6,600 bases of DNA from Candidatus Thorarchaeota archaeon (lineage in GTDB: Archaea > Asgardarchaeota > Thorarchaeia > Thorarchaeales > Thorarchaeaceae): contig DAOWNS010000106.1 of the NCBI GenBank assembly GCA_030642465.1, positions 1 to 6,600 of the forward strand, given 5' to 3'. The number at the start of each line of letters is the position of its first letter. Within the stretch, counting starts at the first letter, position 1. The notes under the pieces were generated by a model, which worked only from the letters and a program-made list of their open reading frames with translations, searched no databases and was not told the origin of the DNA. Both the position numbers and the translations under genes were made by a program. Below are positions 1 to 5,957 of this stretch, one piece after another.

Positions 1-1118
1 AATACTCCAAGATGTCCTCCAACACAAGCTCCACATGTTGAGTTCGTGACAATAGCCCCTGCTTGAATGAAGGTTTCAATGTAACCCAGTCTGAGCGCTT
101 GAAGGTAAATTTCTCTGCTGGCCGGAGTGATGATCATTCTTAGGTTCGGGTTGATTTGTTTGCCTTTCAAGATTCTTGCGGCTATTTCCAAATCCTCTAG
201 TCTTCCATTGGTGCATGAACCGATGAATGCTTGATCTAGCTCAACTCCCTCTACTTCCGACACCGGCTTTCCATTGGACGGGCTATGCGGAACAGCCACT
301 ATTGGTTCAATCGGCTCCTTTTGCAGGTCTATGTCGATTTGCTTCACGTATTCGGCATCGTCATCTGGAACAACCTCTTTCCACTTGACGCCAGGCGCCC
401 TTGTCGCCACCCACGTCCGAACTGCGTCGTTGACCTTCATCAATCCGCTTTTTGCCCCAGCTTCGACACTCATGTTAGCAATTGTCATTCTCGATTCAAT
501 CGACATGGCGTCTATCGTGGGCCCGTGGAATTCAATTGATTTGTAGTTCGCCCCATCTGGTCCTAAATCAGTCACAATCTTCAGTATCAAATCTTTGCTC
601 ATCACCATCTCAGGAAGGTCTCCACTGATGTCGATTCTGAGCGATTCTGGTACTCGGAACCAACATCTTCCTGTAGCGATGATGAGTGCGCTATCCGTAG
701 CCGCCAAGCCTGTTGAGAACGCGTTGAAGGCTCCATAGCTTGTGGAATGTGAGTCGGATCCGATTACGAGGTCTCCGGGCTTCACGAGGCCCATTTCAGG
801 CAGTACCTGATGACAGATTCCACAATTCACATCACAGAAGTGCTTGATGCCGTGCTTGGCGACAAACTCACGATTCCTTCGGTGAATCTCCGCGCTCATG
901 GAGTCTTTTGCTGGTGCCCAGTGGTCATTCACGACTAGTATTCTCTCTGGGTCCCATACCTTTTCCACGCCCATCTCTTCTAGGATTGGGATGATTCTTG
1001 AGCCCAGAACCTCATGCACCATCAGGAAATCGACCGTCGCTTCTACTATCTCTCCAGCTGTCGCGTCGCCCTTCTTGGTATGTGACCCTAGAATTTTCTC
1101 AGCCAGTGTTTTGCCCAA
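1..1118 (-). CDS. leuC: 3-isopropylmalate dehydratase large subunit (LeuC/homoaconitase family), 3' end cut by window edge
   Basis: This is an aconitase-superfamily large subunit that would isomerise 2-isopropylmalate to 3-isopropylmalate, or a homologous 2-alkylmalate, in the cytoplasm together with a separate LeuD small subunit. I translated 372 codons from the reverse strand; about 45-55 C-terminal residues of a typical archaeal LeuC (roughly 420) lie beyond position 1. The three [4Fe-4S] ligands are visible: Cys302 in GSCTNGR, and Cys362 and Cys365 in TCGAC. Other family landmarks are CGICHQVLPE (about 99-108), SDSHS (121-125), WFRVPE (153-158) and RMTIANMSVEAGAKSG (210-225). The start is a TTG at 1118-1116: the codon directly before it is the stop TAA, and a strong GAGGTGA lies 5 bases upstream. 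The gene is the last visible in an operon, 10 bases after the leuB-type gene. The usual DSHT and GSTD motifs read DSHS and AATD here, so the enzyme is somewhat divergent. Homoaconitase or another hydro-lyase specificity cannot be excluded. Confidence 0.9.
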   Translation of the reverse strand, partial: MGKTLAEKILGSHTKKGDATAGEIVEATVDFLMVHEVLGSRIIPILEEMGVEKVWDPERILVVNDHWAPAKDSMSAEIHRRNREFVAKHGIKHFCDVNCGICHQVLPEMGLVKPGDLVIGSDSHSTSYGAFNAFSTGLAATDSALIIATGRCWFRVPESLRIDISGDLPEMVMSKDLILKIVTDLGPDGANYKSIEFHGPTIDAMSIESRMTIANMSVEAGAKSGLMKVNDAVRTWVATRAPGVKWKEVVPDDDAEYVKQIDIDLQKEPIEPIVAVPHSPSNGKPVSEVEGVELDQAFIGSCTNGRLEDLEIAARILKGKQINPNLRMIITPASREIYLQALRLGYIETFIQAGAIVTNSTCGACVGGHLGV

Positions 1119-1123
1119 TTACA

Positions 1124-1130
1124 TCACCTC
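1124..1130 (-). promoter_or_regulatory. Shine-Dalgarno site for leuC
   Basis: GAGGTGA reads on the minus strand from 1130 to 1124, 5 bases before the TTG at 1118. It overlaps the final two bases of the upstream gene's TGA stop. It decides the leuC start, because an ATG at 1124-1122 is followed at once by TAA and no other initiation codon is suitably placed. Confidence 0.8.
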
Positions 1131-1140
1131 ATAGTGAGGT
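1126..1140 (-). repeat. Perfect 6-bp inverted repeat enclosing the leuB stop and the leuC ribosome binding site
   Basis: On the minus strand ACCTCA, a 3-base CTA spacer and TGAGGT form a perfect 6-bp stem. The right arm contains the GAGGT core of the leuC Shine-Dalgarno site, and the spacer plus arm contains the TGA stop of the upstream gene. In mRNA this hairpin would hide the leuC ribosome binding site until a ribosome finishing the upstream gene opens it, which would couple the two translations. The repeat is seen directly; the regulatory role is inferred. A 6-bp perfect stem can also occur by chance. Confidence 0.45.
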
Positions 1141-2286
1141 CTTCCGAATTCGATCTGCTATTGCAGTAGCCACTGTTTCAGTAGATGATGGTGTGATACC
1201 TTTCCAATTACCTGTGCAGATATCGTAAGTCCGAATCTTACCTTCTTTGAGTACATCAGCTACGGATTGTGTTATTAGCTCACCCGCCTTGGCGACGTTC
1301 TTGTCCTTTCTCGTGGCGCCAAGCCAATCAAGCATCATTGCGCCTGCTAGGATTGATGCGATTGGATTCGCCTTGTTCTGACCCGCATGCTTTGGTGCTG
1401 ATCCATGAACCGGTTCGAACACTCCTTTTCCTTCACCGATATTGCCTGCCGGAGCCATCCCTAGCCCACCTTGAATGGATGCACCTAGATCCGTAATGAT
1501 GTCCCCAAATTCATTGGGTGTTACGAGCAAGTCGTAGTACTCTGGCTTTCTCAGGCACCATTGTGTCCAGGCATCAACATAGGCATAGTCGCGTTCCACC
1601 TGTGGGTAGCCCTGTGCCACCTCGTCATAGGTTTCCCTGAACAACTGGCAGCCTGCGAGTAGATTGCTCTTGTCAACACAAGTAACTCTCATGACACCAT
1701 CAACAGGTGCTCCCTGCTTTCTCGCGACTGACTGCTCAAATGCGAACTTGGCTACTCTTTTCGCGCCCTTCTTTGTTATCACGCGCAAGTCCACGGCAAG
1801 CTCGGTTTCCCCGCCCTTCTCCAGTCTTCCTCTTGCAGGGGTGTATAGCCCCTCCGTATTCTCGCGGATGATTATCATGTCAATGTCTTTGTGAGTCTTC
1901 TCTGCAAGTGGAGTTGGGACCCCTTCGTAGAGCTTAATTGGGCGTACGTTGGCGTACAGGTCAAGCTGGAATCTCAATCCCAACACAATATTGTAACCTG
2001 CTAGGTTCTTATCCGGAAGTCTTACCTGTTCACCATCAGGTCCGACAGCTCCCACTGCTCCTAGCAAAACTGCATCAGCCTTTTCCTTGGTGAAGGTTTC
2101 TGCTTCTTCTGACCATTCTCGCCCTGCCTTGAGATAGTATTCTCCCCCACATTCATACTCAATTGGTTCCAGCTGAAATCCACTGACCTTCTCTTCGGCG
2201 GCCAGCAAGACACGGAGCGATGCGGGTATCACTTCCCTTCCGATTCCGTCGCCAGGTAGAACTGCTATTTTGTATTTCCGGGGCAA
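1129..2286 (-). CDS. leuB: 3-isopropylmalate dehydrogenase (isocitrate/isopropylmalate/tartrate dehydrogenase family)
   Basis: This 385-residue cytoplasmic beta-decarboxylating dehydrogenase would oxidise 3-isopropylmalate to 2-oxoisocaproate (leucine pathway), the step after LeuC. Landmarks in order are the N-terminal LPGDGIG (10-16), the substrate-binding arginines in LRFQLDLYANVRP (Arg105, Arg115) and Arg141 in RENTEGLY with Tyr148. Then come VDKSN with Lys206, YVDA with Asp238, and NEFGDIITD with the metal ligands Asp262 and Asp266. The cofactor loop EPVHGSAPKHAGQNKANP spans 291-308. All expected catalytic residues are present. The protein is slightly longer than a typical LeuB (about 330-360). 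Lys299 in the cofactor loop is where NAD-specific LeuB usually has Asp, so NADP use is possible. The start is TTG at 2286; GGTGAGG ends 4 bases upstream, and no Met or Val codon precedes LPGDG in frame. Coupling to leuC favours LeuB, but homoisocitrate, isocitrate or tartrate/malate specificity is not excluded by sequence alone. Confidence 0.85.
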   Translation of the reverse strand: MPRKYKIAVLPGDGIGREVIPASLRVLLAAEEKVSGFQLEPIEYECGGEYYLKAGREWSEEAETFTKEKADAVLLGAVGAVGPDGEQVRLPDKNLAGYNIVLGLRFQLDLYANVRPIKLYEGVPTPLAEKTHKDIDMIIIRENTEGLYTPARGRLEKGGETELAVDLRVITKKGAKRVAKFAFEQSVARKQGAPVDGVMRVTCVDKSNLLAGCQLFRETYDEVAQGYPQVERDYAYVDAWTQWCLRKPEYYDLLVTPNEFGDIITDLGASIQGGLGMAPAGNIGEGKGVFEPVHGSAPKHAGQNKANPIASILAGAMMLDWLGATRKDKNVAKAGELITQSVADVLKEGKIRTYDICTGNWKGITPSSTETVATAIADRIRKTSL

Positions 2287-2290
2287 ATTG

Positions 2291-2297
2291 CCTCACC
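2291..2297 (-). promoter_or_regulatory. Shine-Dalgarno site for leuB
   Basis: GGTGAGG reads on the minus strand from 2297 to 2291 with 4 bases to the TTG start at 2286. Its first base is the last base of the TAG stop of the small upstream gene. This mirrors the arrangement before leuC and supports the TTG start. Confidence 0.7.
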
Positions 2298-2653
2298 TAG
2301 TAGCTCCCTAGCCAGCCCAAATTATTTCCTCTGTCGTCGAGCAGGCTTACCATTGTGTCAATCATCTTCCCATCAACATATCTTACTCTGCATCTAATGG
2401 TGAATTGTTTCTTACACTTTTCGCATTCCACAAGCCAGTCCTCTACAACCACCTCAATGCCGCGTCCCCGGATACTCGGCGGATCCTTTGTGACACTAAT
2501 CACTGTGAGTTCTTTTCCATCACAGGCATAAGTGCACTCTTTGAGCGGAATCGGTTCCATCCCTCTTCTGCCGAGAGCAACAAAGACCACATCTGGCAAA
2601 TCATCAATCGTTGGGCCTTCTTCCAAGTATCGCACCGGTCTTGGGTTTCCCAC
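2297..2653 (-). CDS. Small cysteine-containing protein of unknown function, first gene of the leu operon
   Basis: I do not recognise this 118-residue protein. It has no signal peptide or membrane segment. Five cysteines are visible: Cys40 and Cys44 (CTYAC), Cys77 and Cys80 (CEKC) and Cys88. The C-x3-C plus C-x2-C arrangement could bind zinc, and the segment around 68-96 (VVVEDWLVECEKCKKQF onward) looks like a beta hairpin carrying a knuckle. The N-terminus is acidic and proline-rich. The gene ends 10 bases before leuB, and its stop overlaps the leuB ribosome binding site, so it is very probably co-transcribed and translationally linked. The start shown is GTG at 2653; the next in-frame codon upstream that matters is a TAA at 2665. 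No Shine-Dalgarno sequence precedes it, so a leaderless start is possible, either here or at the GTG of residue 7 (2635). That it is a real gene rests on uninterrupted frame, plausible protein composition and operon fit. The function is open: a regulator, assembly factor or accessory subunit are all conceivable. Confidence 0.75.
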   Translation of the reverse strand: MGNPRPVRYLEEGPTIDDLPDVVFVALGRRGMEPIPLKECTYACDGKELTVISVTKDPPSIRGRGIEVVVEDWLVECEKCKKQFTIRCRVRYVDGKMIDTMVSLLDDRGNNLGWLGSY

Positions 2654-2660
2654 CGCTACG

Positions 2661-2668
2661 TATTAATT
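2661..2668 (+). promoter_or_regulatory. AT-rich TATA-like box in the divergent intergenic region
   Basis: TATTAATT lies in the short gap between the leftward small-protein gene (start 2653) and the rightward FAH gene. Its centre is about 27 bases upstream of the ATG at 2692, the spacing expected between an archaeal TATA box and the start of a leaderless transcript. On the minus strand it reads AATTAATA and lies about 29 bases from the alternative GTG at 2635. No clear purine-rich BRE precedes it on either strand, so this is a suggestion based on position and composition only. Confidence 0.35.
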
Positions 2669-2691
2669 GAATGGTTGCAATGACCTCAACT

Positions 2692-3594
2692 ATGAGACTC
2701 GTCAGCTATTCACGGCTTGGAGTACCATCTATCGGGGTGGAAACAGAATCCGGTATCTTGGACATACCCGAGGCGGCGTCTCGCTTTGGACGGAAGTACA
2801 ACGTTGGAGGCCACGGATTCCCGGCTACCATGAAACATCTCCTACGATGGGAATCAGGTATCGAAGTTGTTCAGCAAATCGTTGAAAGCTTTGAGAATAC
2901 GACCCCAACGGAACGTCCTATGGTATATGAAGAATCTGAAACCAAGCTCGAGGCACCGATCTCTCGCCCCGGCAAGGTTGTAGCGCTAGGTCTCAATTAC
3001 AGAGCGCATATCGAAGAAACAGGCAGAGAGGTTCCTGATTTCCCAGTGATTTTTTGCAAGTTCTCCTCAAGTATTGTGGGGCCTGATACTTCAATCCTCC
3101 ATCCTAAGGTCACCAAGAAGCTCGATTGGGAGGTTGAGCTAGGTATTGTGATTGGCAAGGTATGCAGGAACGTGGCCAAGAAGGATGCACTGGATTACGT
3201 AGCGGGCTACACAGTAATCAATGACTTGAGCGCGCGAGACCTGCAGCGTGGGGATGTCCAATTCATTCGTGGCAAGTCATTAGATGGATTATGTCCTATG
3301 GGTCCATGCATTGTGACAACTGACGAACTGGGCGATGCTTCTGGTCTCGAACTCCGCACAAAAGTCAACGGAATAATTAAGCAGCAGTCTAACACCTCTG
3401 ATCTTCTCCGCGATGTACCGACAATAGTGTCCTACTTATCAGAGTACTTTACTCTTGAACCTGGAGACGTCATCGCAAGTGGCACACCATCAGGAGTTGG
3501 TGCCGCTCGAGACCCTCCGGAATTCCTCAAGCCTGGTGACGAGGTTGAGCTGTTCATTGAGAAAATCGGGTATCTTCGAAACAAAATTATCTAG
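2692..3594 (+). CDS. Fumarylacetoacetate hydrolase (FAH) family protein, FAHD1/acylpyruvase-like
   Basis: This is a cytoplasmic, divalent-metal-dependent FAH-fold enzyme. Relatives hydrolyse or decarboxylate 2-oxo or 2,4-dioxo acids (acylpyruvases, oxaloacetate decarboxylase, 2-hydroxyhepta-2,4-diene-1,7-dioate isomerase). Counting residues from the upstream ATG at 2671, the catalytic domain covers about 95-307. GLNYRAHIEE contains the His113/Glu116 pair, DWEVELG supplies metal ligands Glu154 and Glu156, and NDLSARD supplies Asp185. GKSLDGLCPMGP contains Lys202; VNG, PGDVIASGTPSGVG (264-277) and LKPGDEVE follow. The Glu154 to Asp185 spacing of 31 equals that between the FAHD1 ligands. An N-terminal domain of about 85 residues precedes it. 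I chose the ATG at 2692 because MRLVSYSRLG is a typical family start and it fits a leaderless transcript from the box at 2661-2668; ATGs at 2671 and 2680 are alternatives adding 7 or 4 residues. No Shine-Dalgarno site is seen for any of them. It is divergent from the leu operon and ends 5 bases from the convergent GH36 gene. The exact substrate is unknown. Confidence 0.9.
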   Translation: MRLVSYSRLGVPSIGVETESGILDIPEAASRFGRKYNVGGHGFPATMKHLLRWESGIEVVQQIVESFENTTPTERPMVYEESETKLEAPISRPGKVVALGLNYRAHIEETGREVPDFPVIFCKFSSSIVGPDTSILHPKVTKKLDWEVELGIVIGKVCRNVAKKDALDYVAGYTVINDLSARDLQRGDVQFIRGKSLDGLCPMGPCIVTTDELGDASGLELRTKVNGIIKQQSNTSDLLRDVPTIVSYLSEYFTLEPGDVIASGTPSGVGAARDPPEFLKPGDEVELFIEKIGYLRNKII

Positions 3595-3599
3595 GGCTC

Positions 3600-5930
3600 T
3601 CATTTCGCGAACTCAAGTCGAACAATCTGCCCTTGCTTGAATTGCTGTCTAACAGCCACGACCTCTGGTGCAATAATCTCTATCTTGACCTGTTCATCGC
3701 TTACATATGCTCGCTCAGGCGTCCAGTTTTCTCCGAAAACAAAGAAAATCGCCTCGGGTTCATTTGTAGTCCTGGCCACTATGACTCGTAGTGCACGCTC
3801 TTCCGGATTCCATTCTAGCTGGGAGAGCTCAACCGCACCTTGAGTGAAGTGCATGCTTGTGCTAAGCACGTCTGGAGTGTCTCCAGCGGGTCTGATGCAC
3901 AGTAGTCGACAGGAGTGTGGTTTCAGCCCCATTAACTCAATGTTGCCCTCAGAAAGGCCCTCATAGCGTTCATCCCAGAAATCAAAAACATGATGGAATG
4001 CGTTTTCATCCAGTCCAATCTCACTCAGTGAGAAAGAGGCCCCAACGGGCTTTTCTGTAAGGTTAATTGCTGCGACTACAGCCCATCTCCCCAGAGGGGT
4101 TTCGATTGGAAGAGCGAACAGGCGAGGCTCGGCTTCAACGAGTGCGTCAAGGGCAATTCCTCCACGTCTGTAGGCTGGCAAGATCTTCTCTAAGAGATGA
4201 ATGCGCTCCTTAGAAACCTCCATGATTCGGTCGCTTAGCATGATGCTACCCCCACTCAGAGCGACGACAGAGAGCCAGAGCTTAATCTCGTCCAAAGTAA
4301 GGCTATTGTCATCCTGTCTAACAAGAACACAATCACCATCATTTATCCACCATCGATCATGAAGAATTGCTCTTGACATCGTATTGATTGCACACTGGTA
4401 CACGCCTCCTCCCCAATCGTACTTCCACACGGTGGCAATGTCATTTCCGATTCTCATTGCGTTTACAATACCAATGCTAGGTCCGAGTGGTGCTCCGCAC
4501 CCCAGGATGAACGCATCTCCTACTGCATGTCTGATTGCTTCCAATCCTCTCCTCAAGGTTTGTCCGCGTGTCATTCTCTTGTTGCGTCGAACTCCCTCCA
4601 AGCATGCATGGTATAAGAAATCGATTTTGAAGTAATCAAAGCCCTCTTCTTTCAACTTCTTGAACACGCTCTCAATGTGACTGATGACTTCAGGGTTCGT
4701 CAGGTCAAGGGCGTAGAACTTTCCAAGCCACAGTGGATTCTCGCCAACAACTGAAAACCTACCATCGGCATCCTTGACAAACCAATCTTGTTCGTTCTTG
4801 AATAAATCAGAGTGCTCTGAAGCGATGAACGGAGCTACCCAGATTCCTGCTTTGAACCCGAGTTTATTGATCTTCTTCACAAGTGTGTTTAGACCATTCT
4901 TGAACCTGTCATTCTCGGTCCAATCGCCCACGGCCTTTTGATAGCCGTCGTCTATCTGAATCCACTCAATATGCTCCGGAAGTATCTCTTTGAGGGCGTG
5001 TGCGTTTGCTTCAATCTCTTTTTCATCAGGAGTAGTGAAATAGAAGTACCAGCTGCACCAACCTTGTGGCACTTTGTCCCAGCCGAGAGCTTTCATTCTT
5101 TTGGATACAATCTCAACATAAAGTGCTAATATCTCGAGTGCATGGTCGCCTGCTACAATGAACAGCTCTTCGGATACAATTGTTTCCTTGTTCAAGACTG
5201 GAATATCATCACAGAGACTAGATGCCACCAGTTTTTCAAGTCTATTTTCCTCGTGTTCACGACCATACACCGAAATTGTGGAGAACTGATTTGCCATTGT
5301 AATAAATCCAAGAACTAGAGCCTTCTTGGTTTCAGCGTCGTTCACTACTGTGTAGAAGTGACTAATGTTTTCTCCGCTCTTAATGGGTACCGCTTGACTG
5401 AGTTCCCAGGAATGGAATCCGTTCTTGAAGAATCGAATCTTGCGGCCATTCCATCCAGTCAGTAGCCTTGATGAATCGTCCACGTCAAGGACAAATGGGT
5501 TGATCGACTTGATTTTGAGTTCCTCGTCTGATCGGCTTTTGAATTGAACACTGCACATGTAGCACGGAAGGTGCCTTATCACGCTGAGTTTGAGGTTCAT
5601 TTCACCTCCTTTATCAGGTTCCTGCAGTCTGAAGACAACCGCCTTACCTTGTCCCATATCGTCTTCGAAGTCCAGTGTGCTGAAGGCTTTGTAGGTCATA
5701 TTGCGAGAATCGAACGTGTGCTGATCTGTTTGTACTTGCACGTAGCTGCGCGAGAAGACATCATTTCCAGCAACTAAATCGGTGAACGTAAGGAGGCCTA
5801 ACCGGGTATTGAATGAAATGCAAACTAAACCATTGCTAAGGATGACTGCATCGTCGGTGACCTCCAACATGCAATCCTGACTAGTATCTGGCAAGGAGTT
5901 TGTCTCCCATGTGGCTATGCGTCTATTCAC
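3600..5930 (-). CDS. GH36-family alpha-galactosidase
   Basis: This 776-residue glycoside hydrolase would release alpha-galactose from oligosaccharides such as melibiose or raffinose by a retaining mechanism. No signal peptide is seen, so it should act in the cytoplasm. An N-terminal beta-sandwich (about 20-275) is followed by a TIM-barrel (about 285-585) starting at PQGWCSWYFYF (288-298) with WIQIDDGYQ (323-331). The nucleophile is Asp437 in YFKIDFLY and the acid/base is Asp497 in MRIGNDIA. Their separation of 60 residues matches that of the Thermotoga maritima enzyme (Asp327/Asp387). GCGAPLGP (477-484) and NDGDCVLVR (530-538) are further clan-D landmarks. A beta-rich C-terminus continues to 776, longer than the Sulfolobus enzyme (about 650), so an extra domain of roughly 85-90 residues is likely. 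The start is GTG at 5930, supported by GAGGT 5 bases upstream. It lies 27 bases after the TPR gene and is probably co-transcribed with it. Related GH36 activities (raffinose or stachyose transfer, alpha-N-acetylgalactosaminidase) remain possible. Confidence 0.92.
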   Translation of the reverse strand: MNRRIATWETNSLPDTSQDCMLEVTDDAVILSNGLVCISFNTRLGLLTFTDLVAGNDVFSRSYVQVQTDQHTFDSRNMTYKAFSTLDFEDDMGQGKAVVFRLQEPDKGGEMNLKLSVIRHLPCYMCSVQFKSRSDEELKIKSINPFVLDVDDSSRLLTGWNGRKIRFFKNGFHSWELSQAVPIKSGENISHFYTVVNDAETKKALVLGFITMANQFSTISVYGREHEENRLEKLVASSLCDDIPVLNKETIVSEELFIVAGDHALEILALYVEIVSKRMKALGWDKVPQGWCSWYFYFTTPDEKEIEANAHALKEILPEHIEWIQIDDGYQKAVGDWTENDRFKNGLNTLVKKINKLGFKAGIWVAPFIASEHSDLFKNEQDWFVKDADGRFSVVGENPLWLGKFYALDLTNPEVISHIESVFKKLKEEGFDYFKIDFLYHACLEGVRRNKRMTRGQTLRRGLEAIRHAVGDAFILGCGAPLGPSIGIVNAMRIGNDIATVWKYDWGGGVYQCAINTMSRAILHDRWWINDGDCVLVRQDDNSLTLDEIKLWLSVVALSGGSIMLSDRIMEVSKERIHLLEKILPAYRRGGIALDALVEAEPRLFALPIETPLGRWAVVAAINLTEKPVGASFSLSEIGLDENAFHHVFDFWDERYEGLSEGNIELMGLKPHSCRLLCIRPAGDTPDVLSTSMHFTQGAVELSQLEWNPEERALRVIVARTTNEPEAIFFVFGENWTPERAYVSDEQVKIEIIAPEVVAVRQQFKQGQIVRLEFAK

Positions 5931-5935
5931 CGTGG

Positions 5936-5940
5936 ACCTC
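5936..5940 (-). promoter_or_regulatory. Shine-Dalgarno site for the GH36 gene
   Basis: GAGGT reads on the minus strand from 5940 to 5936, 5 bases before the GTG start at 5930. It lies in the 27-base gap after the TPR gene and fixes the GTG as the start. Confidence 0.65.
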
Positions 5941-5957
5941 TTATGCTTTCTCGAAGA

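Noticed and set aside
1119..1124. ATG at 1124-1122 followed directly by TAA, as a start-stop regulatory minigene before leuC
   Set aside because: The ATG overlaps the end of the GAGGTGA ribosome binding site and has no site of its own, so it is most simply a by-product of that sequence.
274..1228. Several plus-strand open frames of 76-90 codons opposite the leuC and leuB genes
   Set aside because: They lie antisense to genes with clear catalytic motifs, have compositions typical of reversed coding sequence, and lack ribosome binding sites.
2405..2683. Plus-strand open frame of 92 codons opposite the small cysteine protein, which might have been the real gene instead
   Set aside because: The minus-strand frame fits the operon spacing and its stop overlaps the leuB ribosome binding site. 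The plus frame would run into the FAH start and has an unnatural composition.
2997..3395. Minus-strand open frames of about 60 codons inside the FAH gene
   Set aside because: They are antisense to conserved FAH metal-binding motifs and have no supporting context.
4384..5777. Plus-strand open frames of 60-83 codons inside the GH36 gene
   Set aside because: They are shadows of a well-supported GH36 coding region, with no recognisable domain and no start signals.
5850..5930. Signal peptide on the GH36 enzyme
   Set aside because: The N-terminus (MNRRIATWETNSLPDTSQDC) is polar with no hydrophobic stretch, so export by a standard signal is unlikely.
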